Shown piece by piece: positions 34,715 through 43,281 of a DNA stretch of 52,312 bases. The position numbers were made by a program, and so were the translations under genes. Source of the stretch: Bryobacterales bacterium (GTDB lineage: Bacteria; Acidobacteriota; Terriglobia; Bryobacterales; Bryobacteraceae); assembly GCA_020847975.1 (NCBI GenBank), contig JADLBD010000154.1:1-52312 (forward strand), read 5' to 3'. The notes beneath the pieces were generated by a model. It did not search any database, was not told the DNA's origin, and saw nothing but the letters and a program-made list of their open reading frames with translations. Numbering within the stretch: position 1 is the first letter of the stretch; the number at the start of each line of letters is the position of its first letter.

Positions 34715-36280
34715 TCACTTGGTCTCGAGACGGGGCGCGGTCTTGAATGCGACATTTCCGACGCGGAATTCGGATCCAGGCCGCAGCGCCGCGTGCAGGA
34801 GGGGTCCTTTTTCGTTGAACCCGCTCTCCGTCTGAAGTCTCGTGCGGAGACCCTGGTCGCCGGGCGGCAGGAGAATCACAATTTCCCTGGTGGAATCGAG
34901 CATCACTTTGCCATCGCCCTTGGGCACGGACCGGCCCCAGCGCGAACCGGCCTGCCACACGCGAGACGGATCGTCAGGTTCCACGACAAAGATGGGAACG
35001 GTGGCGAAGTAGTAGGACAGATTTCGCCAGGAGACCACCGGGCGGAAAGAGATGATCTGGACGGGGCCGGTGCGGCGGAGTTCATCGATGGTGGTGAGCG
35101 TGGAGCGCATGTGGTTGTTCACGTAACGGATGACTCCGTAGCCGGCGGCGCGGGCCGGGCCGGCGGGCGGATGAAAGAAGAGGTACGTGCTGATGGCGGC
35201 GCTGAACGCCAGGCACGCCGCGGCCACAGCCGTGGAAGAGGAGATGCGATTGCGCCACGCCACGAAGGCTTCCTGCATCACGGCTCCGCCAACCAGGCAG
35301 ACCAGGGGAACGGTCATGAGCGCCTGATCCGGATCGGCGACGTGAACCAGGAGGGAAAAGAGAAATGCCGGCACAAAGGCCAGGAGGAGGAAGAAGATCC
35401 GGCCCTGAAAGATCTGCCGGAGACGAGGGAAGCCCGCCAGGGGGACGGCCCAAATCCAGGCGACGGCGGCGAAGGTATTCCAGACAACAGCGTCCTTCGC
35501 CATTTGCCACGCGGCTCTTTCCGGAGCTCCAAACAGGAGCGAGGATCCGCCGAACTGCACACGGGAATAGCCCTGGATCAAGCGCAGGTAGGCATCGAGT
35601 CCCCCGGAAGCCGCAAGCAGAACGGTGATCCAACTCCCTGCCGCCAGCAGCAGGAGCAGCACGGGAAGAAAGAGCCGGCGTCCAAGGGCGCGGTGGCGCA
35701 CGAGGACGGCGAGAAACAGCGGGGAACCCAACAAGAGCATCACCGGCCGGAAGCCGGAAAGAACTCCCAAGGTAACGGCCAGCCAGAGCAGCCAGGGCCA
35801 GGCTTCGCGGGAGCCTCTCTGCCGCACCCACGCTTTCCAGGCCATCAGGGCCGTTCCGGTCTGGCATACGGCAAGGAACAGACGCACCGGGTTCGTCAAC
35901 CCGCCGAACCAGACCAGCGGATGAAACAACAGCAGTACTCCGGCGGCAATGCCCGCGGCGGGTCCGAACATGGAATCCCCGAGCAGCCAGAGAAAGTAGA
36001 CCGCCAGCGCCGCGCCAATCATCCCGGCGAGCAGCAGGGCGGTTTCGGCGGAGGGCACACAAGCGTAGATCAGTTTGATGAGCGCAACAAACAGCGGGTA
36101 GCCGGGCGGTTGGGGCTGGTGGAGGCTGGGATTGAACTCGCGAATGGAGAGAGCGAAGTTCACCGTGTCATGAAAGAAAAGATACCGGGGCGCGATCGGC
36201 CCGCGTGTCAGAGCCAGTACACCAAGTACGGCCGAAAAGATGGCAAAGTGCTCCCAGGCGCTGCGAATCCAGGTTCTCAT
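34715..36280 (-). CDS. Polytopic membrane protein, GT39-like glycosyltransferase
   Basis: 521 residues with about ten hydrophobic segments across residues 10-380, then a soluble C-terminal domain of about 130 residues facing the periplasm. The first loop carries FFHDTVNFALSIREFNPSLH and QPQPPGYPLFVALI; an acidic residue in the first periplasmic loop and the PPGYP motif are typical of lipid-linked-sugar-dependent transferases of the mannosyltransferase (GT39/ArnT-like) type. It would transfer a sugar from a polyprenyl carrier. Acceptor unknown. Its start is ten bases from the response regulator stop on the same strand, so it may belong to that operon. Confidence 0.75.
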   Translation of the reverse strand: MRTWIRSAWEHFAIFSAVLGVLALTRGPIAPRYLFFHDTVNFALSIREFNPSLHQPQPPGYPLFVALIKLIYACVPSAETALLLAGMIGAALAVYFLWLLGDSMFGPAAGIAAGVLLLFHPLVWFGGLTNPVRLFLAVCQTGTALMAWKAWVRQRGSREAWPWLLWLAVTLGVLSGFRPVMLLLGSPLFLAVLVRHRALGRRLFLPVLLLLLAAGSWITVLLAASGGLDAYLRLIQGYSRVQFGGSSLLFGAPERAAWQMAKDAVVWNTFAAVAWIWAVPLAGFPRLRQIFQGRIFFLLLAFVPAFLFSLLVHVADPDQALMTVPLVCLVGGAVMQEAFVAWRNRISSSTAVAAACLAFSAAISTYLFFHPPAGPARAAGYGVIRYVNNHMRSTLTTIDELRRTGPVQIISFRPVVSWRNLSYYFATVPIFVVEPDDPSRVWQAGSRWGRSVPKGDGKVMLDSTREIVILLPPGDQGLRTRLQTESGFNEKGPLLHAALRPGSEFRVGNVAFKTAPRLETK

Positions 36281-36290
36281 CGGAAGGCCC

Positions 36291-36932
36291 TCATAGCTGA
36301 TCGCGGTACTGTTCGAGAGCCACGCGGACCAACTGGCTGCGGGTGCGCACGCCGAGTTTGTCGAACAGACCGCGCAAGACCGCCTTCACTGAACTTTCCG
36401 AGAGCGCCATCTCGTCGGCGATCTCTTTGTTGACCAGGCCTTGAAAGAGGAGCCGCAACAACTTCACTTCCCGATCGGTCAAGCGCGGCAGCGCCTCGCC
36501 CTCACCCGGAGTGACGGTTTGAAAGAGGGGCTTCAGATAGCGCTGCTCGAGGAACACTTCCCCCGTGGCCACAAGACGAATGACATTGCAAAGGGCTTCC
36601 GGCTGGTTGTGTTTGTGCAGGATGCCGGAGATGCCGTTGCGAACCAATTGAACGGCTTCCGGATCGCTGACGCCCGCGGTCACCACCAGGATGCGGCCCT
36701 CGTATCCATGTTGTCTCGCCTGCTGGACAAATTCGATGGCGCGCTCCTGCCCGAGATCCACATCGAGCAACACCACGTCCGGCTTCATTTTCTCGACGAT
36801 CTCGAGGCCCGCGGCGGCGGAGGCGGTGGAGCCCTTTACCTCGAGGTCCGGTTGGGATTCCAGCACCCGGGCCAAGCCTTCACGGAACAGGGCATGGTCG
36901 TCAATGAGGACGAGGGAAATCGTTTCACTCAT
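36291..36932 (-). CDS. NarL/LuxR-family response regulator
   Basis: 213 residues from the ATG at 36932, which overlaps the kinase stop (ATGA). The receiver domain (1-120) has Asp11/Asp12 and the phospho-acceptor Asp57 in VVLLDVDLG. Residues about 148-213 form a LuxR-type helix-turn-helix (LTDREVKLLRLLFQGLVNKEIADEMALSESSVKAVLRGLFDKLG). It is a transcription factor controlled by phosphorylation, most likely by the overlapping upstream histidine kinase. Targets are unknown. Confidence 0.92.
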   Translation of the reverse strand: MSETISLVLIDDHALFREGLARVLESQPDLEVKGSTASAAAGLEIVEKMKPDVVLLDVDLGQERAIEFVQQARQHGYEGRILVVTAGVSDPEAVQLVRNGISGILHKHNQPEALCNVIRLVATGEVFLEQRYLKPLFQTVTPGEGEALPRLTDREVKLLRLLFQGLVNKEIADEMALSESSVKAVLRGLFDKLGVRTRSQLVRVALEQYRDQL

Positions 36933-38401
36933 GCTGCTTGCACTCCTCTCACCGCAGCCGTACGCAACTCCGCCACAAAGCGGCAACCCTGGGGGGAATC
37001 CTCGTAGCGCAGGTCCCCCCCGTAACTGCGCAGTATCGCCCGGGAGACATACAGCCCGAGTCCGACCCGTTGGGCGCCCTGCTGGAATGGTTCGAACAAC
37101 CGCTTCGGATCGCTGACGCCCGTGCCTGAATCCTCGATGACAATGGACACCTTTCCGTCACCCTGAGTCAAGGAAATGCGGAACTCCTTATGGGCGGATG
37201 CCTCCACGGCGCGCAGGCTGTTCTGGGAAAGATTGAGCAAGGCCTGGGTAAGCCCAAACCCATCGGCCACGACCATGGGGATAGAGGCGGGCAGCTCAAA
37301 TCGCACATCGCCGCCGATCTCGTCCCAACTCGGTTCAATCACGATGCGGAGGTGATTCAGAACCTCGCGAAGATCGAGCGGCGCCAATGTCGAGGGCGAC
37401 TTCGACTGCAACTCCGTGGAGGCTATCTTGCCCAGCGCTTCCACCAGATGGCTCATGGCGTGAAAATCCTGGTTTTCCTCCAATCCCGGAGTGCGGCGCA
37501 GGTTCTCATAGACGAGAGAGATGGCGCTGCAAACGTTGCGAATCTCATGCGAGACCGCGGCGGCCACAATGCGGTTGTTGTCGAGCAGTTGTTTGAGGTT
37601 CTGCTCCTCGCGCTCCCGCGCCTCTTCGGAAGAGTCGACGGCGATCGCGGCAAGCCGGCGGCCCTGCGGAGTCTGGTAGGTGGAAAACCAGATCTGGGCT
37701 ACAAACAGATCGCCATCCTTGCGCGTGCCTTGGCACTGGGCAGCCGTGCGGAAGAATTGGGAGCGCGTTTCGAGACGCAGAGCGTCGGCGAGGACGGGCA
37801 AATGGGGGACTACGGAGTGGCCTGGCAACTCATCATTCTGCGCCAGACCCAGTAATTGGCGCGTGGCGCGGTTTCCTGACAGGATGCGCGCCTGCTCATC
37901 GAGCGTGAAGATGGCGGCGGGGCTGCTTTCGGCAAGAGCCCTCAAGTGTTCCTCCGCCTCCCGGCGCAATGCCTGTTGTTTCTCCATCTCCCGATAGTGT
38001 TCGCCCATCATGAGGCGATTGCGCGCCAGTTCCGCCACGAACATTCCCGTACCCGCATAGGCGACAACGGACATGAAGAAGCGCATCGCGGTCTCCAACT
38101 CAGAGGTGTATGTCGTCAGCACCACCCGGACCGCGGCCAGGAACAGCGCGCTGATACCGATTCCCCACCGGTTCAGCATGATGGAGAGCGGGAGGATGGG
38201 GAAGACGTAGAGGACGCCCAGCGAGACGCCGGCTCCCTCGATGAAGTCCGCCAGAACAACCAGCACCAGCAGGCTGAACGACAAGGCAATGAGCAGTTTG
38301 CGGTCCGCCGTCAACAGCCGGTCAATGAGATCGAATTGCCGTTGAGGATTCAATGCCTCCATCTTAGGGCGTTCCGGTGGAAACGCAAACGGCAGGCGCA
38401 T
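36929..38401 (-). CDS. Membrane histidine kinase with PAS domain
   Basis: 490 residues; the ATG at 38401 has GAGGGA nine bases upstream. Residues about 35-125 hold membrane segments (LLIALSFSLLVLVVLADFI, LGVLYVFPILPLSIML), 130-155 a coiled coil, 155-262 a PAS domain (SSPAAIFTLDEQARILSGN), and AAVSHEIRNV with His285 the phospho-acceptor. HATPase motifs follow: LLNLSQNSLRAVE, IVIEDSGTGVSD and RVGLGLYVSRAIL. It probably senses a signal at or in the membrane and phosphorylates the response regulator encoded immediately downstream. Its membrane module resembles that of the zinc-ribbon protein at 33978-34553. Confidence 0.92.
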   Translation of the reverse strand: MRLPFAFPPERPKMEALNPQRQFDLIDRLLTADRKLLIALSFSLLVLVVLADFIEGAGVSLGVLYVFPILPLSIMLNRWGIGISALFLAAVRVVLTTYTSELETAMRFFMSVVAYAGTGMFVAELARNRLMMGEHYREMEKQQALRREAEEHLRALAESSPAAIFTLDEQARILSGNRATRQLLGLAQNDELPGHSVVPHLPVLADALRLETRSQFFRTAAQCQGTRKDGDLFVAQIWFSTYQTPQGRRLAAIAVDSSEEAREREEQNLKQLLDNNRIVAAAVSHEIRNVCSAISLVYENLRRTPGLEENQDFHAMSHLVEALGKIASTELQSKSPSTLAPLDLREVLNHLRIVIEPSWDEIGGDVRFELPASIPMVVADGFGLTQALLNLSQNSLRAVEASAHKEFRISLTQGDGKVSIVIEDSGTGVSDPKRLFEPFQQGAQRVGLGLYVSRAILRSYGGDLRYEDSPQGCRFVAELRTAAVRGVQAA

Positions 38402-38535
38402 ACGAAAAATCCCTCATGTCCGAAAGATACCGCGAGTTGACCTAAAGATCATCGTTCCCCGGCTATCAGAGGACGGTAAGCGGCACAGCACTGTACGGGC
38501 TTCCATGCCGTGGGTTACACTCGATAAGACCGCGC

Positions 38536-38691
38536 ATGAAACTTCCCCTCCAAGCCCATGCGGATGAGGAACCGCCGCCCTTCCTGGGCACGTGGGAACG
38601 CGTCTACGGCGCAGTCGTCATCTACCTGGCGATGCTCATCGTTTTGTTCTATACGTTCAGCGCAATTTTTACGCCCCCGCCATCGAAATGA
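38536..38691 (+). CDS. Small single-pass membrane protein coupled to a sodium/solute symporter
   Basis: 51 residues. The first 23 are hydrophilic (MKLPLQAHADEEPPPFLGTW), followed by one strong membrane segment VVIYLAMLIVLFYTFSAIF and a short tail. Its TGA overlaps the ATG of the symporter (ATGA at 38688-38691), so translation is coupled. This mirrors small helper proteins encoded with other symporters of the SSS family (YhdT with PanF, YjcH with ActP), though no sequence match to those is apparent. It may be an accessory subunit. The region upstream to the divergent histidine kinase is 134 bases. Confidence 0.75.
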   Translation: MKLPLQAHADEEPPPFLGTWERVYGAVVIYLAMLIVLFYTFSAIFTPPPSK

Positions 38692-40331
38692 CCCTTCTCG
38701 ACTGGATTGTCCTGGCCGGCTGGCTCCTGTTTAGCATTTCCTACGGGCTGTATCGCGCGCGAGGGAGCCAAAGCACGCACAGCTATCTTCTGGCCGGCAA
38801 GACAATGCCCTGGTACGCCATGGGGCTGTCCATCATGGCCACCCAGGCGAGCGCCATCACGTTCATCTCCACTACCGGCCAATCCTATGTGGACGGAATG
38901 CGCTTCGTCCAGTTCTACTTCGGGCTGCCGCTCGCCATGGTGCTCATCAGCATGACCGCGGTGCCCATTTTCCATCGCGCCAATGTGTACACCGCCTACG
39001 AGTTTCTGGAGAAGCGCTTCGACCGCAAAACGCGGCGGCTGGTCAGCGTCATTTTTCTCATCCAGCGCGGGCTTGGAGCGGGGTTGGCGCTGTACGCGCC
39101 CGCGGTGGTCCTTTCCGTCATTCTCGGCTGGCCGGAACACATTACGACGTTCGTCATCGGCACGCTGGTGGTTTCCTATACGACGCTAGGCGGTGTCAAG
39201 GCCATCACGTGGTCGGACGTGCAGCAGATGGTGCTCATTTTCAGCGGGCTCATTCTTGCTCTCATCATGGCTCTGACCCTGATGCCCAAGGAGGTGTCGT
39301 TCCTCGATGCGGTCTCGCTGGCGGGCGCGGCGGGAAGGCTCAATGCCGTCGTCACGAAGTTTGACTGGAATGACCGCTACAACCTCTGGAGCGGCCTCAT
39401 CGGAGGCATGTTCCTGGCCCTTGCCTACTTCGGAACCGACCAGAGCCAGGTGCAGCGCTACTTGACCGGCCGCTCCATAGCCCAAAGCCGCCTCAGCCTC
39501 CTGTTCAACGCGGCGGCAAAGGTGCCGATGCAGTTTTTCATTCTCTTCATCGGAACCATGGTGTTCGTGTTCTTCATCTTCGAGCGGCCGCCCGTGCTCT
39601 TCCAGCCTGTCGACGAGCGCAGGCTCGAGGCAACCGCCGGATACGATGACATTCAATCGCGCTTCCAGGCCGCCCACGAAAAGCGCCGCACAAGCGCTCT
39701 TTCCTGGATGCGCTCCCATGACAGTCAAAGCCTGGCCGGCTACCGCGAGGCCCAGCGGGAGATCGATTCCGCGCGCAAGGATGCGCAGAAACTGGCCGGA
39801 GCCGCTCCCGACACCAACTACATCTTCCTCAGCTTTGTCATTCACCACCTGCCTTCCGGCGTCGTCGGGCTGGTCATCGCCGTGATCTTTGCCGCATCGA
39901 TGTCCGTCGTTTCGGGGGAAGTGAATTCGCTGGCGACGGTGACCGTGATGGACCTCTACCGTCCTTTCAAGCCGCAGGCATCCGACATGCACTACCTGAT
40001 TGCCTCGCGCCTCGCCACCGTGTTCTGGGGCGCATATGCTCTGGCCTTTGCCGGGCTGGGGCGTCATCTCGGATCGCTGATTGAAGCCGTCAACATTGTG
40101 GGATCGCTGTTCTACGGCGGAATGCTCGGCGTCTTTGTATTGGCGTTCTTCGTTCCCCGCGCCCGCGCCACGGGCGCCTTTCTCGGCGTGCTTGCGGGCG
40201 AAGCCGCCATTTTCTACTGCTTCTTTTTCACTAAGATCAGCTTTCTCTGGTACAACGTCATCGGCTGCCTTGTTGTCATTAGCATCGGAATCTTCTTCAG
40301 TCTTCGTCCGGCCGGCGAACAATCCCGCTGA
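38688..40331 (+). CDS. Sodium/solute symporter (SSS family)
   Basis: 547 residues from the ATG at 38688; a longer in-frame extension is rejected because this start overlaps the small gene and is followed by a good first membrane segment (LLDWIVLAGWLLFSISYGLY). About 13 membrane segments are visible. ITFISTTGQSYVDGMRFVQFYFG and the GGVKAITWSDVQQM stretch are typical of SSS carriers. Residues about 305-385 form a large charged insertion (VDERRLEATAGYDDIQ, then RRTSALSWMRSHDSQSLAG) between membrane segments, longer than in most members. The substrate (sugar, carboxylate, amino acid) cannot be told. It is followed by molybdate-type transport genes, perhaps by chance. Confidence 0.88.
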   Translation: MTLLDWIVLAGWLLFSISYGLYRARGSQSTHSYLLAGKTMPWYAMGLSIMATQASAITFISTTGQSYVDGMRFVQFYFGLPLAMVLISMTAVPIFHRANVYTAYEFLEKRFDRKTRRLVSVIFLIQRGLGAGLALYAPAVVLSVILGWPEHITTFVIGTLVVSYTTLGGVKAITWSDVQQMVLIFSGLILALIMALTLMPKEVSFLDAVSLAGAAGRLNAVVTKFDWNDRYNLWSGLIGGMFLALAYFGTDQSQVQRYLTGRSIAQSRLSLLFNAAAKVPMQFFILFIGTMVFVFFIFERPPVLFQPVDERRLEATAGYDDIQSRFQAAHEKRRTSALSWMRSHDSQSLAGYREAQREIDSARKDAQKLAGAAPDTNYIFLSFVIHHLPSGVVGLVIAVIFAASMSVVSGEVNSLATVTVMDLYRPFKPQASDMHYLIASRLATVFWGAYALAFAGLGRHLGSLIEAVNIVGSLFYGGMLGVFVLAFFVPRARATGAFLGVLAGEAAIFYCFFFTKISFLWYNVIGCLVVISIGIFFSLRPAGEQSR

Positions 40332-40349
40332 AAATCCGTCACGGTCGGC

Positions 40350-40355
40350 TATAAT
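40350..40355 (+). promoter_or_regulatory. Candidate -10 box ahead of the molybdate permease gene
   Basis: TATAAT lies 12 bases before the ATG at 40367. If used, transcription would begin at or next to the start codon, giving a leaderless or nearly leaderless message. No convincing -35 is found. Expression by readthrough from the symporter gene (stop at 40331) is an alternative. Confidence 0.3.
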
Positions 40356-40366
40356 GTGTGGTTCTC

Positions 40367-41035
40367 ATGGCGATCGACTGGTTTCCACTCTGGCTCAGCC
40401 TCCGGGTCGCAGCGCTCTCGACAGCCTTCGCCATCGTTCTTGGATTATGGGTGGCGTACGTATTGGCCTTCCGCGCCTTCCGCGGCAAGGAAGTGCTCGA
40501 TGCCATGGTCGCCTTACCGCTCGTTCTGCCGCCGACCGTCCTGGGTTATTACTTATTGGTGGTGCTCGGCCGCACCAGCCCGTTCGGAAAGTTTTACGAA
40601 TGGCTGACCGGATCTCCACTCGTGTTCACCTGGCAGGCGGCTGTGATTGCGGCGTTGTTCCATTCCTTTCCGCTGCTGGTGAAATCCACGCGCGCGGCGC
40701 TGGAGAGCGTCGACACCTCCTATGCGCGCGCCGCCCGCAGCCTGGGCGCTTCGGAGTGGCGCATCTTCACCCGCATCACCATCCCGCTGGCGCACCGCTC
40801 CATCCTCGCCGCCGCGGCCATCGCTTTCGCCCGCTCTCTAGGCGACTTCGGCGTCACCATCATGATTGCCGGAAATATTCCAGGACGCACGCAGACTCTT
40901 GCGGTAGCCATTTATGACGCGGTGGAATCGGGCAACGGCGCCCTGGCGCGCGTGATGGTGCTGGTAATTTCCGCCATCGCCCTCCTGATTTTGTGGGTTG
41001 CCAATCGCCTGGCCCCGCGCCATCTTTTCGGATGA
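40367..41035 (+). CDS. modB: Molybdate-type ABC transporter permease
   Basis: 222 residues from the ATG at 40367; a GTG three codons earlier is possible. Five or so membrane segments are present, and the EAA-type loop reads YARAARSLGASEWRIFTRITIPL, the signature that docks on the ATPase. VALPLVLPPTVLGYYLLVVLGRTSPFG is characteristic of ModB. With the ATPase encoded next it would import molybdate (or tungstate). No substrate-binding protein gene (modA) is adjacent. The stop overlaps the ATPase start. Confidence 0.88.
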   Translation: MAIDWFPLWLSLRVAALSTAFAIVLGLWVAYVLAFRAFRGKEVLDAMVALPLVLPPTVLGYYLLVVLGRTSPFGKFYEWLTGSPLVFTWQAAVIAALFHSFPLLVKSTRAALESVDTSYARAARSLGASEWRIFTRITIPLAHRSILAAAAIAFARSLGDFGVTIMIAGNIPGRTQTLAVAIYDAVESGNGALARVMVLVISAIALLILWVANRLAPRHLFG

Positions 41036-42102
41036 TCCACGCACGGCTCAAGAAACGTTTTCCCGCCGGTCCGGACTCAGCGGAGTTCCTGCTCGATGCC
41101 GAAATCCGCACTCACGATGCCGTGTCGGTTCTCTTCGGGCCGAGCGGAGCGGGAAAGACGCTCACCCTCAACTCGATCGCCGGTTTCGTACGCCCCGATG
41201 AGGGCCGTGTGATGGTGGGCGACGATATTCTCTTCGACGGCGCGACAAACGTCCACCTCCCGCCGCAGGCGCGCCGCTGCGGCTACGTGTTTCAGAACTA
41301 CGCGCTGTTTCCTCACATGACGCTGCGCCAGAATCTGGAGTTCGCCTCGCAGTTCCGGCCGAAGCTCGAGCGGCACCGCAAGGTAAACGAAATGCTCGAT
41401 CTCTTCCGGCTTGCCGACCTCGCCGGGCGCAAGCCGCACGAACTCTCCGGGGGACAAAAGCAGCGCTGCTCGATTGCCCGCGCCCTGCTCGCCGACCCGC
41501 GCGTTCTGCTGCTCGATGAACCCGCCCAGGGTCTCGATGCCATGCTGCGCGCCGAACTCCACGATGTGCTGCGCAACGTCCGCTCCACCTTTTCCACGCC
41601 CATCCTCATGGTGACGCATGATCTCGAGGAATGCTTTGCCGTCGGCGACCGTATGTTCATCTTCCATGAAGGCAAGGTGGTGCAGCAGGGCACGCCGCCG
41701 GAGATTTTCGACAAACCAGCCAGCCTCACCGTCGCGCGGCTGTTGGGCATCTACAACCTCCTCCAGGCGGATGTTCTCATGCTCGACCCCGGGCGCAACA
41801 CCTCTGCTCTGCGACTAGGCGATTGCGAACTCGCCGGGCCCTATCTTCCGGGAAAATTCAAAGGCGACCGCGTCTGGCTGTGCGTGCGCCCGGAGGAACT
41901 TCGCGCCTCTCCCCGGGACGGCAAGCCGGGCTTCAACCAGGTCCCCGCCCAGCTCAGAGGAGCCACGCCGCGCCCCGGCGGCATGCGCCTGGAATTCGAC
42001 CGCGAACTGCTCGCCGATGTGCCCCGCTCCGAGTACGAACAGAACCGCCATAATAAAGAATGGATTGTGGAATTCCCTTCCGCTGGGTTGCGCGTCCTCT
42101 AA
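41032..42102 (+). CDS. modC: Molybdate-type ABC transporter ATP-binding protein
   Basis: 356 residues from the ATG at 41032, overlapping the permease stop (ATGA). Walker A is GPSGAGKT (36-43), the signature is LSGGQKQR (138-145), and Walker B with the catalytic Glu is LLLDEP (159-164), followed by the switch His in VTHDLEECFAVGD. A C-terminal region of about 100 residues (from about 255) contains DRVWLCVRPEELRA, a TOBE-type regulatory domain as in ModC. It powers the permease encoded next to it. Tungstate or another oxyanion is possible. Confidence 0.88.
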   Translation: MIHARLKKRFPAGPDSAEFLLDAEIRTHDAVSVLFGPSGAGKTLTLNSIAGFVRPDEGRVMVGDDILFDGATNVHLPPQARRCGYVFQNYALFPHMTLRQNLEFASQFRPKLERHRKVNEMLDLFRLADLAGRKPHELSGGQKQRCSIARALLADPRVLLLDEPAQGLDAMLRAELHDVLRNVRSTFSTPILMVTHDLEECFAVGDRMFIFHEGKVVQQGTPPEIFDKPASLTVARLLGIYNLLQADVLMLDPGRNTSALRLGDCELAGPYLPGKFKGDRVWLCVRPEELRASPRDGKPGFNQVPAQLRGATPRPGGMRLEFDRELLADVPRSEYEQNRHNKEWIVEFPSAGLRVL

Positions 42103-42109
42103 GCCGCAC

Positions 42110-42691
42110 ATGAAGACATTCGACGAGTACGTGGAACTTGCCGCTCAGGCTCATGGCCATATCTGCGCCGGACAGATCCTCGGGCTGCGCCTCGCCATCT
42201 TCGGCTGCCGTCTGCTCGGCATTGAAGACCCCGCGGGCAAGGACCGCAAGCGGCTGGTCACCTATGTGGAGATTGACCGCTGCGCCACCGATGCCATTAC
42301 CGTCGTGACGGGCTGCCGCCTCGGAAAGCGCGCGCTCAAGTTTCGCGATTTCGGGAAGATGGCGGCTACGTTCTGCGACCTCCAATCGAATCGCGCCGTG
42401 CGCGTGGCGGCCCGGGAATCGTCGAAACAAAAGGCGCGCGAAATGTTTCCCGAGATCGCCGACAAGAACCAGCAGCAGATGAAGGCCTACCGCGAAATGC
42501 CGGAGAGCGACCTGTTTCATCACCAGTGGGTGCGCGTCACCGTCGAGCCGCATGATCTCCCCGGCTTCAAGGGCCCGCGGATCACCTGCTCGCAGTGTGG
42601 AGAAGGAATCAACTTCCGCCGCGAGGTGGTTCGCGGCGAAACTGTGCTCTGCCGCGCCTGCGCCGGAGAAAGCTACTATCAGCCCGAGTGA
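42110..42691 (+). CDS. FmdE-like protein with C-terminal zinc ribbon
   Basis: 193 residues. AQAHGHICAGQILGLRLA with His15, His17 and Cys19 is the conserved start of the FmdE family (named after formylmethanofuran dehydrogenase subunit E), with Cys58 and Cys69 as further candidate ligands. A zinc ribbon follows (CSQC at 160-163, CRAC at 181-184). FmdE proteins are found with molybdenum or tungsten enzymes, which fits the ModBC genes seven bases upstream. No formylmethanofuran dehydrogenase catalytic subunit is nearby, so a role in molybdenum handling or cofactor delivery is inferred. Its stop overlaps the thiE start. Confidence 0.82.
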   Translation: MKTFDEYVELAAQAHGHICAGQILGLRLAIFGCRLLGIEDPAGKDRKRLVTYVEIDRCATDAITVVTGCRLGKRALKFRDFGKMAATFCDLQSNRAVRVAARESSKQKAREMFPEIADKNQQQMKAYREMPESDLFHHQWVRVTVEPHDLPGFKGPRITCSQCGEGINFRREVVRGETVLCRACAGESYYQPE

Positions 42692-43263
42692 TTCGCTGCT
42701 ACATCACGGACCGGAAGCAGGTCGGGGGCATCGAGCCTCTGGTTGCCTGCGTGGCGCGGCAGTTGGAAGCCGGCGTGGATTTTCTCCAGGTGCGTGAGAA
42801 AGACCTCCCTGACCGGGAACTGCTCGCTCTTGCGCGCGGCATTCTCGCGCTCGAGAATCCCAAGGGAACGCGCGTCCTGATCAACTCGCGGGCGGATATC
42901 GCCCTCGCCGCCGGCGCTCATGGCGTACACCTCCCGGCGGACTCCCTGCCCGTGAACGAATTGCGCCGCATGGTGCCGGAAGGCTTCGTCATCGGCGTGT
43001 CGTGCCACACACTGAGGGAACTCGAGACCGCGGACGGCGAAGGAGCGGATTTCGCCGTGTACGGACCGGTGTACGCCCCGCGCTCGAAGGCCTCCTATGG
43101 AGCCCCTCTCGGCCTGGAGGCGCTCGCCGTGGCGTGCGGCCGCGTGCGGCTACCGGTGCTGGCCCTGGGAGGCATCACGGAGGAGAGCATCCCGTCGATT
43201 CTCGCCGCCGGAGCCGCGGGATTTGCGGCGATTTCTCTCTTTCAAAAACCCTGTAAGGAGTAG
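42688..43263 (+). CDS. thiE: Thiamine-phosphate synthase-like protein
   Basis: 191 residues from a GTG at 42688 that overlaps the FmdE stop (GTGA). Typical ThiE features: CYITDRKQ, DFLQVREKDLPDREL, VLINSRADIALAAGAHGVHLP, and YGPVYAPRSKASYG followed by LALGGITEESI. It would couple the thiazole and pyrimidine halves of thiamine; a TenI-type relative is the alternative, since TenI lacks synthase activity. No thiamine riboswitch (TPP box) is seen upstream. Placed fourth in the molybdate/FmdE operon, its expression may be tied to those genes. Confidence 0.82.
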   Translation: MIRCYITDRKQVGGIEPLVACVARQLEAGVDFLQVREKDLPDRELLALARGILALENPKGTRVLINSRADIALAAGAHGVHLPADSLPVNELRRMVPEGFVIGVSCHTLRELETADGEGADFAVYGPVYAPRSKASYGAPLGLEALAVACGRVRLPVLALGGITEESIPSILAAGAAGFAAISLFQKPCKE

Positions 43264-43281
43264 AATGAGAGTCCGCCTCTC

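Noticed and set aside
42688..43263. Thiamine riboswitch upstream of thiE
   Set aside because: thiE overlaps the FmdE gene by four bases and no CUGAGA-type TPP motif is seen upstream of the operon.
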